Origin: Nannochloropsis salina CCMP1776
Taxonomy: Eukaryota; Sar; Eustigmatophyceae; Eustigmatales; Monodopsidaceae
Direction of reading: 5' to 3'
DNA: 64,000 nt
NCBI GenBank assembly: GCA_004565275.1
Contig: SDOX01000016.1
Span: 443-64,442 of the forward strand
Both the position numbers and the translations under genes were made by a program. Below the pieces are notes generated by a model. The model did not search any database. It was not told the DNA's origin and saw nothing but the letters and a program-made list of their open reading frames with translations. Every line of letters starts with the position of its first letter. The first letter of the stretch is position 1. This document shows positions 15,602 to 26,811 of this stretch, in pieces.

Positions 15602-15985
15602 TTACATAAATAGATCCGACAGCTCTTGCACGAAATATACAAACCGTGTGCGACAGAAGCCCCTGTTTTCTTGTCGCCGTGAGCTGAGACCTCGGCGACA
15701 TTCGGAGCACAGGTATCTTGATCTTTCATGACTCTGACACGTTCCAGTGGGAGGCACGCCCCGCTGAAAGACACGACCACTCACCGCTCCGTACGTAAGT
15801 TGCGAAAAAATCCTTTTGTCGTAGGCCTGTTTGAAAGTGCAACACTCATCTTTGCCAATTTTGGGGCACGCGTATACTTTCTTGCCCGTCCCAGACGTCA
15901 AGTTGAAGCCCGTGACTAGGGCACACAAGGGGATGTCAACGCCCTGCATGCTTAATAACATACGGGTACATTTGAGAAACCGCAT
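15602..15985 (-). CDS. possible small Cys-containing protein (unknown)
   Basis: An open stretch of 127 codons between the peroxiredoxin and lipase genes, with several Cys (KIGKDECCTFKQAYDKR). Part of it may instead be intronic: the alternative frame 15650-15780 reads SGACLPLERVRV...KKTGASVAHG. No domain recognised, no signal peptide at the chosen ATG. It may be no gene at all; the interval 15289-16104 otherwise holds only the divergent upstream regions of the two neighbours. Confidence 0.2.
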   Translation of the reverse strand: MRFLKCTRMLLSMQGVDIPLCALVTGFNLTSGTGKKVYACPKIGKDECCTFKQAYDKRIFSQLTYGAVSGRVFQRGVPPTGTCQSHERSRYLCSECRRGLSSRRQENRGFCRTRFVYFVQELSDLFM

Positions 15986-16104
15986 CAGTAGAAATTCGTT
16001 GATTGCCCCAGGAAAATTTACCAGATGAGTTGAAGCCGATTATTTACCATTATACCCGCATTATTCCTTTATTTAGGTGTGCCATTTCTGTGAGGAGGGT
16101 CACC

Positions 16105-19100
16105 ATGCCGCCCCTCCCACCGCACCCTCCACCGGCCAATCTCACCCTTCAAGCGTTGGAAGAGACGTCAACACTGCTCCATGAGGCTATGCATTTGACC
16201 AAATCCATGGGGGGGAGTAGAAGCCCGGTGCCCCTCCATGAGACCTCGCTGACACTCGCAGCCCTAGACCTCTCGCTTACTTTCCGAGTCCACAAACTGA
16301 TTCCAGGAGTGGAGGAGATGAGCAACGATCCAAATAAGGTCACATATCACTGTCTACAACAAGCAGTTCAGGCGTTAAAGCAAGCGGGAGGTCCCACGAA
16401 TCACCCGCATGGCGGGTATGGTGGGGCTGACTCCATTCTTCTGTACCTCTCGCACGCCCTGGCCACCCTCATCAAATGCTTGAAGGGACTGCAGCACGTC
16501 ACGCGCGTGAAAGAAGTCTTCCAAACGCGCCTGTACTTCGCGACGCTGGTGGTTCTGGCTTGGTTCTGCAAGAAAAGGGGACAGGGTCGGCGCCTGGTCT
16601 TGTGGGTGGTTGGAATGGGTTACCTGGCCCGCAAGCTCCACTTCCTGAGCCTGCAGCGAAGTGTGGACGCCTCCCATCGGCGGCTCTTGACCCTGCTGCG
16701 GCTGTGGGTGATCATGGACAGCGTCATGGTCTACACGGAGAGCTGCAAGGACCGGAACGTGGCGCACCACACCCTGATCGCCCGCCCTTTCCGAGACGAC
16801 GTGAAGGCCAAGCGGTGGCTGTCCCGGCAGCTTTTGGAGGCCGTGCCCCCCCCGCCCGAGACCGCCTACTGGTACGAGTCAAGCCCCGTGGCGGCCGCCC
16901 TGCGTCGGTTCATGAACGTGGTGTACGCCTCCTTTGGGAACGGGGTCGCGTTCAGCGGGGTGAGCAACGCGGTCTCCCCCCCCCAGAGCCCATGGCGCTG
17001 GCGCCTCCTGGGGGCTCCCGTCACGGCCGCCTCCTTCCTCTACTACACCTTCCGGCCCGGCATTGCCTCCCGCGACGCCTGCGCCAGCATGAGCCCCGCC
17101 CCCATCGAACTCCTCCAGCAGGCCTGGACGTCGGCGCACAACCCCCTGACCGAGTGGCTCGCCCTTCGCCTGGCGCGACGCCGGGGCCTGGCCTGGCAGC
17201 GTCGCGTGCGGGTGGCGGGCGTCTCCTGCTACCTCCTCTCCCAGAGCGACCCCGGCTTGGACACGGGGGCGGCCCGACCCCTCCTTTTCTTCGTGCACGG
17301 CGGGGGGTTCGTAGCTCATCTCTTTCTGGCCGATATGCCCGCCCTGGTGGCTTGGACGCTCTCCCTGGGCCCACGCGCCGTTCTCCTGATCCCCGAGTAC
17401 ACCCTGGTCCCGCATGCCCGCTTTCCGCGGCCCACGCAGGAGCTCCTAGCCGTCTACAAGGCGGTGCGGGAGGGAGGGAGGGAGGGACTGGGCTTCGTCC
17501 CGGCCTGGGTAGCGCTCGCGGGGGAGTCCGCGGGCGGGAACTTGGCGGGTTCCCTGTGCGTGGCGCTAGCCGGGGCGGTGGTGGAGAGGGAGGAAGGGGG
17601 GCAGGGAGGAAGGAAGAGGGACCGGAGGGGAGGGGCCGCGGGGGGGGAGAGGCCGAAGGGGGCCACGGCCTTAGGCCTGTGCGAGGCACATCCGCACTTG
17701 GTCTCAGTGGAGCCGCTCCCCGCTTTGGGGGGAGGAAGTGACCTCGACGGTTCGACCGGGTCCAAGTTGGAGCGGAGGGAGGAAGAGGTCGGGCAGGCGC
17801 AGGCCTCCCACGCCGCCTCCCTCCTCCTCAACCTGCCGCCGGCCAGGGGCGGGGGGGAGGGCATGAGCCACACGTCGTCAGAAGCCGGGTCTCTCCGGTC
17901 GTGCTCCTCGTGTTCCTCTTCCGACACGGAGGAGGAGAAGGGGGGGGAGGGGAGGAGGAGGGGGAGGGGGAGGGGGGCAGGCTCCTTCGTGGGTGCGGAT
18001 GCCAGAGGCCCTGGTCTTGTTCTAGTCCAGGTGAGGATGGTGGGGGGGCTGGAGCGAGGATGGGTCATGCGAGGCTGTCAAAGTGCTCTGAGGAGGGCCA
18101 TCCCTCCCCCCCTCCCTATTCTTCCGTTTCCTTCCCTTCCCGTGGCACCCACCGCGGGAGACCTCTCCTTCCCTGTTCCCTACCCCCACCCCAGTCCTGA
18201 ACTTCTGCTTGACGCCCTCCCCCTCCCGCTCGGTCCACATGGCCGACCCCCTCCTCCCCCTCGGCCTCTTTACCGCCGTGGCCGACGCCTACCTGCCCTC
18301 CCTCACGACGGACCCCTCCCGGGACCCGCTCATTTCCCCCTACTTCGCCCACGATAAGCTCCTCAGGTGCGCTGAACGCCTATCCCCTTCTCCTCGAGCA
18401 GGTTTCCAGACATGCATTGTGACCTTGGTGCCCCCCCTTCTTCCTGTCCACCCGTCTTCTCTTATCATCTTGGCATCCCATCCTGCCTCTTTATGCGCTT
18501 TCGGTCGCCCTCCCTTTCCTTCCTCTCTCACATGCTTCGGAGGAGGCCTCTTTCCCTGTCGCACCCCTCGCCTCGCCCCGTTCTCTTTGCTTCGTCCTCC
18601 CACCTGATCTACCCTCCTTTCGCCTCCATTCCTCCAATCACAGTCGCTTTCCCCCCACTTTTATCGGGGTGGGCGGCTTCGACCCCCTTCTGGACGACAC
18701 GGTGGACTTCGACTGCCGTCTTCGCCACGTGGGCGTTCCCTCCACGCTCCGGGTGAGGGGAAGGGAGGGAGAGAGAGAGGGAGAGGGAAGGGAACGGGGA
18801 AGATAAGGCACAGAGTGCTGCGCAGGTTTTGGCTGGAATATATCGATGCAATATATTGATGAGTTCTCAATACGTTCACGCCTTCCGTTTCCTTTATCTA
18901 GCTCGGGCGGGACTTGCCCCACGGCTTCCTAGGTCTCTACGGGCTCGACAGGGCTGCTACTGCCATCATGGAGGAGGCAGGCCGCTTCCTTGCCAGAGAG
19001 GGAGGGGGGGAGGAGGGGTTCAAGGGGGGCACGGGGATGGACGGGATGATTGTAGAGACCGGGCTGATGCAGGGCGAAACGGGGGAGGAGATGGCGTGCG

Positions 19101-19159
19101 ATGTGGGGGCTGCTGTCGGTGGAGAAGGGCTCCTAGGGATTGCCACGGAGGGAGAGTGA
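16105..19159 (+). CDS. hormone-sensitive-lipase family alpha/beta hydrolase
   Basis: Four exons: 16105-18030, 18195-18366, 18644-18752 and 18902-19159, stop TGA. The ATG at 16105 (GTCACCATGC) has good context; an upstream in-frame start at 16003 is possible. A long N-terminal helical region (about 390 residues, as in eukaryotic HSL) precedes the alpha/beta fold: oxyanion motif HGGGF at about residue 398, nucleophile GESAGG at about 473, Asp in GGFDPLLDDTVDFD and His in DLPHGFLGL, completing the Ser-Asp-His triad. Expected to hydrolyse acylglycerols or other acyl esters, often at lipid droplets. Between the nucleophile and LNFCLTPSPSRSVHMADPLL lies an insertion of about 130 residues of Gly/Arg/Glu/Ser low complexity. 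The exon 1/exon 2 junction (18030/18195) does not close in phase with canonical GT-AG sites; the other junctions do. So there is a sequencing error, a missed intron in the low-complexity part, or a non-canonical site. Confidence 0.82.
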
Positions 19160-19438
19160 TGCACGTGAAGAAAAAGGCGGACTTTCACGTCCGACAAAAA
19201 AGTAAGTATATGAAGATTGAGAATTACTCAGAGGGAAGATTTTCCGCGCCTGTGGGACACAAAGGGGAAATAGTCTGGACGGGAACTCTATGTATGCATA
19301 TTGGGGGGGGATTTGTGCGATGAGGAGATGTATTTTTGAGGCAGTCGATTGCGCAAGCGATCACGGTGGACTGCATCCATATTGAAACCTTTGTTGAGCT
19401 TCTCTTGAAAGGTATTCGAAAAAATAAGTGCATGTTCA

Positions 19439-19681
19439 TTAAAAAGCACCGGGTTTGACTTCACTGTGACCAATCAGTATGGTATAAAACAAATAAGAAT
19501 GACACCATGAATTCTACGTCTAAGCACCTGGTTACACTTACTCCCGATGGGAGTCCAGGCCAAGAGATTCGAACAGACAAAGAAACAGCGGGTCGTTCAG
19601 GTCCAAAGCCGCATGAAAGACATTGACTGTTGTGGTAGAGAGTTTGCACGGCCAAAAAGCTTTGAGCGCTTCACGAAAAGC
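19439..19681 (-). CDS. C-terminal exons of an unknown minus-strand gene
   Basis: Exon 19681-19542 (acceptor AAAGTCAG, donor GTAAGT) reads AFREALKAFWPCKLS...VFHAALDLNDPLFLCLFE and joins in phase to a short last exon 19463-19439 ending KPGAF then TAA. Two other frames of the larger exon are closed by stops, supporting this one. The upstream part was not found; the ATG-started stretch at 19763 (MTPADEAAERSAAIGKIKLL) would fit if one base were shifted. Not recognised. Tail-to-tail with the lipase. Confidence 0.4.
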
Positions 19682-19764
19682 CTGACTTTATTATTGTCCA
19701 CTAACAATTTGATTTTTCCTATGGCTGCGCTTCGCTCTGCAGCTTCGTCGGCGGGGGTCATCGT

Positions 19765-20991
19765 GGAAGAGTGAAAAACGTGTCCGGTCGCTCCTCAGAG
19801 CAAGTCAACAGCGCGCTCTACGAGGGTGAGGAGAAGGACCTCGGGGAAGCGGTGTGACAATTCCTGGTGAGCTTAAATAAGAATTTATAGACAAAAGAAC
19901 AAGAATTGTGCAGGTGTCTCTCCGTAGGTGTTTACCCCGTGCGCGCGTATGCAAATAGATCCCAGGTCACACAGACCGATAGGCAGGAGTCGCACCCTCT
20001 CGCGCCACCCGTCCCGTAGTTATAAGTGAAGATCCTTCAAGAATGATGGTACCCACAAGGAGAAGAGATATACAGAGAAACATTACACAGTTAAAACCAT
20101 GACAACACCTTCCCCGAGGGAAAGTCTATACCCCCCTGGGCGCATCCCGCCGGGTGGTACCTCGGCTCGACTCGGCCTGGCATTACCCGAAGTGCGCTAT
20201 TCTGTGTACACATCGAGAAATCTAAGGCACTCACTCATAGCTCAACACGACATTGTTAACAGGGGGAGGATATGCGGGGGCGAGGAGAGGACGGGGGGGA
20301 TTCAGGACCCCAAAATAGATGGGAAAAAAGGAGAAGGGTGCAAGTGTAGGGCGGAGGCGTCGTACGAGGGCAATCAGGGGGTGCTAGGAGAAGCGGCGTG
20401 ACCATGCAGGGCTTTTGGCACAACGATGGCCTCACCATAGTGGAGCCGAGGGCTAGTATTACGATGTTTGGCCGAACTTTATTCATCAGACATCTGTCTT
20501 TATTTCTTTGCACATGGTTGAGCTTCATCCTCAAGTCCTGCTTCGAGACGTCGTCATACGCATACACGGGGCGGCTGAGGGGCCTTGCATGTCCTTTGTG
20601 AAATTTTAACGGAACTATACACACACAGTACTCCTAAAACAATGCCAAAACACATGCAGTGACTTTGTTAATGTTGTTTTGGGAGCAATGGTGCTTCTCT
20701 ATGGCGTTGATAACGACATCCTCTTGTCGCCATCGTTTCTCACGCAAACCTCCTTCCTCAGCTCTTGGGACAGGCCTTGACACTTGAAAGTATGTCAGGA
20801 GGGGGCCCAGTCTTGAAGACTTCGACGCTGCGAGCGTGGTATGTATGTGGATTGTATTCTTGACGTTGTAAACTGATAGGATGCTCATTATTATTTTTTT
20901 CCTACCTCGCTTTCTTGAACAACTCGCCTCAGGAAAGTGGCAACGGGCGTTATTTGTCTTGTCACGGGCTTCCAACTAGTTTTCCTGACAG
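19765..20991. other. region with no supportable gene
   Basis: Mixed short ORFs on both strands, e.g. 20634-20975 (-), without domains or consistent splice sites. One plus-strand stretch near 20680-20770 looks mildly coding but stops soon. I see nothing certain. Confidence 0.35.
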
Positions 20992-21454
20992 ACTATGGGG
21001 ACAAAGAGCATGTCTTTACACCGGTATGTGCGTAGCAGGTGTGACGAAGGTGACAAATGTTTGAGTGCCCGAGGTTTACCTCTTCCTCACTGCCTCGCCA
21101 ATACCAACAACCTTTGTTCACATCGTCCAATGATCTTTTCAAGTGCCATGCCACAATTCAAACCCTCAGTGCTAACATTTTTTCTCCGTTTTCATGTTGA
21201 ATTATCAGATTCAGCGGTGGTACATGGGTCAATTGGATACCTTGCTCGGTGTCGAGAGTGAAGTAGCCCGCCGGCTCAGGACACCCACGTTCAGCCTCAA
21301 TTTTTCCAAAGAGGCAGAAGAGAGTGCACGCGCTGCCACTGCGGCTCCAGACGTCACTTTGTCACACTCCCCCTCTATGCCCGCGAAGGCGGGGGAGGGA
21401 AATAGGGAAGGAAGGGAATCGGGTGGATGGAGAAGATGGATATCCTGGTGGTAA
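20992..21454 (+). CDS. C-terminal exons of an unknown plus-strand gene
   Basis: Exon 20992-21023 (acceptor TTCCTGACAG, donor GTATGT) reads YGDKEHVFTP and joins in phase 0 to 21209-21454 (acceptor ATTATCAG), IQRWYMGQLDTLLGVESEVA followed by an Ala/Ser/Gly-rich tail ending WRRWISWW and TAA. Upstream exons were not identified. No domain recognised; the RWYMGQLDTLLGVE stretch is predicted helical. Moderately likely to be a real gene end because phase and both splice sites fit. Confidence 0.4.
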
Positions 21455-22907
21455 AATTAAGCGAAGCATACACACGTGCGTTTTCCCTATGTAAAGCCCT
21501 GTTCTTAATTACTTTTCGGGGCCTTTGTCCCATATCTGACCTCCCTCTGCTCTTAGTCCCGACCCTACTGACACTCTCCACTACCGTTCGCCTATTACAT
21601 GCTCGCTACAAGCTTGGTCGTCAATGATCACACCCTATTGCATTTTGAGCTGTACATGTCTATGTGTTTCCCTAATTGTTCATAAAAATCTCCCTTTACG
21701 CATACGATTCGAGCCCTCCCCTGCCCTCGCCCACCCATTCGCCTCGTGAGAAAGCCGCACCAGGCCCATGACTTTCGCTGCGAGATCGAAAATCTTCGAT
21801 TCCTGCCCCTCTCCTCTCCCTTCGTTTTTCCTGTCCCGTTTTCCTTCTCCATGCAACGCGCTACTTTCCCCGACACCTCCCTCCCCCATGACCCCCCTGT
21901 ATCCCTCTTGCTTACTGGGAAGGCACCCCAATATTCATGCTCCATCTTTCCAGGCCCTCGTCAACCCTCGCCTCTATTCGACCTTCGTCCCATCTTGCTG
22001 GCCTCACCCCTCTCGACGCCACCTCCTCAGCGCTCCCACTCTCTGCGTCTTCGAGCTCCTCGGTATTCTCCCTCGACGCCGACTGAGCCCCCTGCCCGAC
22101 CTCCCTCATTGCCTCTTTGTCCCCTCCTCTATCCACGTCCACCCCTTGCTTCACGTGGCGCAATCTTTCAGTGGTTTTGGCCGCCTCCATTTTCCCGAAA
22201 CGCAGGGGGGGTCCGAGAAATAGAAGCTTCCCGGAAGAGATACAAGCCCGGACCATGCTATTCAGAGGCATTTGGCAAAGAAGATATGCTTTAGAGACCG
22301 GTAGAAGCGATCACTGAGCCCAAATCACACGCACACACTTTAAGAGAAAAGAAACTTTCAATCGACCTGGGGGAGAAAGGCTCCATGTGACAGAACGATA
22401 CACCTTCGGCCCATGCCGTATGGAAGATACACTTACACAAGAATGATTGACCCCACGGCAAGAATCCCGAATGCTGCTATGATGTATATAACCCCCCAGA
22501 CGAGATATGAAATAGCATCCAGCATTTCTCCTGCCGCTCCTTTCTCTTGTTGCTGTGTCCGACAGCTCTAGTCGGTTGCTTCCCTGAAGTTGTTTGAAGG
22601 AAGTGAAAGGAAATTAAGGACATCAATACTATGCACGTCATGCCGGAAAGAAATGCTAAACACTGATTTTTTATTTTCCTTGCAGGAGCTTTGCCTAGGT
22701 ATAATCTACAGCCTTGTACACAGCTTTGAGGAAGGTTAAAGTGTCTTTTTATCTCCTATTGCTCACATATTAAAAATCACATTCCCGATCTCTTGGTAGA
22801 CTCTCCCAAAGAAAAGTTTAATTCCTAAGTGTTCGTACCCTTTCACACGCATGGAAACGACATATAGCCCATAAGAGCGTCGTGACAACCTTCAAGGACT
22901 ACAGACA
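21455..22907. other. weakly coding or intergenic region
   Basis: 21750-22320 has overlapping open frames on both strands (plus ALVNPRLYSTFVPSCW after a TTTCCAG acceptor; minus KIFDLAAKVMGLVRLSHEAN). Both look partly protein-like and I cannot decide which, if either, is real. 22320-22907 holds no gene I can support. Confidence 0.3.
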
Positions 22908-24041
22908 TGGACGAGAGGTTAAAGGAGGGCAGCGAAAGTACTCGCGCGAAAGAAACATGTGCTGTGGCCAGCCAGCTTGTGCATTTCTATTCTGAAGAGT
23001 TCGATATGCTTTGGCACTATTTTTAGACCTCTCTTCTGCGAAGCACATGCATACCAGGGCGCCGCACGACAACGAGAAGAATCCGCCGCACATTGGAGGT
23101 CGGAGTCGCCAACGACCGTCGCCAAAAACCTCAACATAGACGAAATGCAAGAGCTCACACCTGCCGACACTGCACGTATGCAGCGGATCATGCCACGCCG
23201 GACAGCATTCATAGGTACAAGGCTCCCAAAGCCAGTCGCCGTGCTGAAAAGGGGGAGAAATAGCAAGGGCATCGCCTCTCTTCTAGGCAAGTACCCCGGC
23301 GCTCTGGCGATGGGCCTTCTTTCCCTTTCTATTTGTTGGATTGTTTCCTTCTGGCGGCCGCTAAGTTCCGAGCAATTTGCCAGACAATGGTGAGTTGGCG
23401 TCAATCAGGAGGGCTAATATGTAAAATGAAATGGAAACTGTACTCACAGCCCAAGCACATATAACTTCTTTTTTTTTTTCTTCGCAACCCTTCCACAAAT
23501 TTAATATCGTCCGTAAGGTTTGAGAACGGTGGTTTTTTGCCTCAATGCAACCAGGCTTTAACATTTGCCAAAGCTGCCTCAGAACTCCGGTGTTATGCAA
23601 AGAACTTTTTAGCGGATGGAAGTGTGAATCGAGGTAAGGGCAATTACTTTGAAAGGACGTAATTTGTACGGGAAAGAGATGTAACTTTTTTTACATCTTC
23701 AAACAGGGCTATTCGGATTTAATAGTAAAAATTGTAGCCACATAAGCGACGCATGTGCATGTAAGTTTGTGGATCCACGCATGGCTTCCTCCTCTCAATG
23801 ACTACTCATCTCTCCTTACTGTCTTCCCCCTTCCTGTCTTGCAGATGATTGCGCTTGTTCGTTTCGCGCTCTCTCCTCGCTGGCGAATAACAGACAGGAT
23901 CGGAAGACATTGTCTCGCTATATGAATAGCACGGGCATTAACTTAGAGAGCGTGATCGGAGATGCGGGTCCACCTTGTAATGCCGTGGCCGAGGCTCTGA
24001 TCCTGGAAGGCTGGAGCATGCTGCAAATCCAAGGGGCTTAG
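22908..24041 (+). CDS. single-pass membrane protein with Cys-containing lumenal domain (unknown family)
   Basis: Proposed exons: 22908-22980 (MDERLKEGSESTRAKETCAV), about 23057-23389, 23518-23633 and 23845-24041; the last three close in phase (TG|G, G|AT). The first exon is less certain and ends by an 80-bp intron, because reading on meets a stop. The protein has an N-terminal soluble part, one hydrophobic segment (YPGALAMGLLSLSICWIVSF), then a region with Cys in LPQCNQALTFAKAASELRCY, DDCACSFRALSSLANN and GPPCNAVAEALILEGW. Topology is probably type II with the Cys domain in a lumen or outside. No known domain recognised. Ends 143 bp from the ferredoxin stop (tail-to-tail). Confidence 0.6.
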
Positions 24042-24184
24042 GAAGAGTAATTTCTCATCGTAATCCATCAACAAATGTGCAGGAGGACAGGAGAAAGAAA
24101 GAAATCAGATTTGAAAAAGGCGCACGTGTATTGGCAAAACGTTTTTTTCTTTCCAGTTGCTTGTGCTTGCGTCATCTCCAATGG

Positions 24185-25057
24185 TCATTTTCCTTTCTTG
24201 GGCGGTCGAACCACCACAGTCGCCTCCCCTCTTTCCACTGTCGTTTGACAGGCTAAGCGATACTCCTGGCCTTCCCCGATTTTTTTCCCTTTGAGAATCT
24301 TGTCTGCCTCATACTCACTGCGGAGACCCCAGGACGGGCTAGTGACTTTTACGACGCAAGTGCCACATTGACCCGCTCTGTATGAAGATGAAGAAGGAGT
24401 GGCGCCACAAATATGTCTCAGTCTCACATGTTTGTAAGACGCTCTGTATCGTAGAGAAAGTCACGAGAGATACTTCCTGGATCTGGGTCACCCATCCTTA
24501 CCCATTGCAATTGGTCATCTTGCCCATCAGGTCGTACACGTCGATCTTGCTGGCTTGTAGGGTCTTTCTCAGGTTGGACCCGGGCTTCGCTTCAATCACT
24601 TTGAGCTGCGCGCCATCTGGCCCTAGTACGGTGACAATGCCTTCACTGTCGACGTGGGAAGCAAATACAGAGGTCGAAAAGTAAGTGGCAGTCCCTGATA
24701 ATTCGAAAGCACGTTTGAAAGTGATAAGAGAATGCAAGCCCTACCGACTGACTTCAAATGCATGCTCAGAGCCATTGTATGGGCTTCAGGTTATCCCTCA
24801 TTTCAGCCATTGACTTTTTCCTTCTGTTAGTACAAGAATTCGTACCTGGGCAGGGGAGGAGAGGGCTCGGGAGGAGGCCCGGGAGCAGGGCCGGGGAGGG
24901 GACCGAGTTCGGGTGAAGAGAGCCATCTACTACAAGATTGATGTTTTCTTGAAAGAGGATGTTGCAAGAGAAATCCCGAGACAGGAGAGGATATCAGGCT
25001 CCAGCAGAAGACGAAGAATAGGAAGGATGACTGACTCGCAGACGGCGTTGCACGCAT
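24185..25057 (-). CDS. plastid-targeted [2Fe-2S] ferredoxin
   Basis: Three exons in closed phase: 25057-24846, 24645-24502 and 24377-24185, 182 residues. Exon 1 encodes a hydrophobic signal peptide (SSFLFFVFCWSLISSPVSGF) with Phe at the cleavage point and a Pro-rich Ser/Arg stretch after it, the bipartite signal of secondary plastids. The mature domain has the plant-type cluster ligands in NCNGAGQCGTCVVKV and the fourth Cys in YRLACQTTV; the first loop Cys is at C-N-G rather than the classic C-R-A-G-x-C spacing, as in some ferredoxin-like proteins. It would carry electrons in the stroma; partner not knowable from sequence. Divergent from the hydroxylase gene, with 423 bp between starts. Confidence 0.88.
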
Positions 25058-25480
25058 TGACCTACTGTATGCGTGGAAGACTGAGGAAGTCGCACTGCTT
25101 GTGTGAGAAATTACTTCTTATGTTGGTGACATCAGCTCCTGATCATGCAAACTAAGGTAAGTAAGCATAGGTGCGTTCCATGTACTTGGTTTACGGTGAC
25201 ATACGTAAGCGCGAAGGGGTTCAACGGGGTTGGACACCGGAGGAAGGCAAGTGCAAGTGCCGCTACTGGAACTTTCTATGCCTCTATGCATCGTACATCC
25301 ATACAAGAACCAGACTCTTGAGCTTTGATCAAGACCTGAGGGCTGAGTATTCAGGGATTACAGCATAGCCTATTGTCGCTCCTTATTGAAAGTCTTCCTG
25401 ACAACGGACGGCAGCTCCCGGCCGGCATGATATACGATCTCATGTTGCCTTTACAACCTCTACGACACATCTAGATCTCC

Positions 25481-26811
25481 ATGTGGAGCTCTACTATTAG
25501 AACAGGGCCCGAAATATCTGTGGCATCTTTTATTTTGCCGACGAGGCCGTCATTGCCGTTCCTGCTACAGCAAACAGTAGACCCATCCTCAAACTTCCCG
25601 AGGCGTCCTACGACTTCTACATCATGGCAAGTGTCGACGATCGCATCCAGTCAGCCCGTCGGAAACACCTATTGCACTCAACAACACCTCAATTCGCTAT
25701 CTCTTGTAAACACGCCGGGACAGACGAGGAAGCTGATCGTACCGGTAAGAGTTGTGACTCTTAAACTCCGCCCCTTCTTCCCTCCCTCCCCTCCCCTCCC
25801 ACCTTTTCTTATTATAAAGATGTTCTCAAAGCGTAAACTCTTCCCTATCTTTCTTCCCGACATTTTTTTCCAACTCAAGGCCGGCAAAAAAACCGCAGTA
25901 GATAGTCATTCAATCTCGACTCAGCCTGTTTCCGTACCTCGTAGATCCCTGCCTTCCCAGACTAGTCTCCTTCCGTCACCCAAAAGAATAGTAGACGCCC
26001 GACAGCTACCGCCTTCGGCTGTTCATCAAAATCTAGCAGCCAATTTCTCCGTTCCCAGGACCCTTTCTGCCGCACTGTGGATGTTTTTCACCCATCCATC
26101 CATCCTTCTTATACTATGTGGCCTCGCAGGGCTTGTGGCGGGCCGATTTTCTTTCAGCGGTCCTTCCTCCTCGCTTTTGCAGATTTTTCTCGAATGTTCT
26201 CTGGTCCTGTTCACAATAGTAGGCTGGATTCTGCAGGAGTGGTTCCTTCACCGTCTTCTCCTCCACAGTTCCTTTGACTGGTTTGGTAGGGAGATCCACG
26301 CACAGCATCATGCATTGCCCTTCTACCATGTCTCCATCGACCCTCCCCTGATAGTAGGCATCTGGGGCGCTATAGCTTGCATCCTTGGGTGGGTGTTTGT
26401 TCCGCAGCCGCTGGTGTGGACGGTGTTGGGGGTGAGTGCGACACAGTCTAAGAGGATCACAGTAACATGACTACTTTTTAGCCTCACGCGATTTCCTGTC
26501 CTCACTTCCCTCCATTCCCTCCCTTTACCCCTCAGACCTATTGGACCATGGGCTTATTTTACGAATGGGCACATTTTAGCGTGCACACCCGCGTGAGGCC
26601 TCGCACTGCGCTTGGGAAAGCCATCAAAGCCCACCACACCAAGCATCATCTCGTGGACGAGCGTTTTTGGTTCGCTTTCTCCTGGCCAATGATCGACGCC
26701 TCGCTCGGTACAGTGCCAGCGAAAGAATTGGAAGGAAAGGAAGCACAAGCAAAGAAAGCCAAGGAAAGGAGAGAAATTGAGGGCTTTCCGAGGAAGAAGG
26801 GTCCTATGTGA
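25481..26811 (+). CDS. fatty-acid-hydroxylase/sterol-desaturase superfamily membrane di-iron enzyme
   Basis: Exons 25481-26431 and 26536-26811 (junction in phase 0 at GGG|GTGAGT). A 135-bp intron at 25745-25879 (GTAAGA...CAACTCAAG) is also possible; it is a multiple of three, so the frame stays open either way (363 or about 408 residues). The four His clusters that bind the di-iron centre are present in order: HRLLLH, HAQHH, HFSVH and HHTKHH. Hydrophobic segments at PSILLILCGLAGLVAG, LVLFTIVGWILQ and IVGIWGAIACILGWVF fit an ER or plastid membrane protein. Substrate (fatty acid, sterol, sphingolipid or carotenoid) cannot be read. The N-terminal 190 residues are Ser/Pro-rich and may hold a targeting signal. 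The C-terminus is Lys/Glu-rich. Confidence 0.82.

Noticed and set aside
19738-19857. Plus-strand terminal exon candidate (GGGHRGRVKNVSG ending in TGA)
   Set aside because: Acceptor is plausible but no upstream exon exists between the lipase stop and here, and it overlaps a better-looking minus-strand frame.
21746-22294. Plus-strand ORF of 182 codons, Pro/Ser-rich
   Set aside because: Both strands are open and low in complexity; cannot choose a coding strand.
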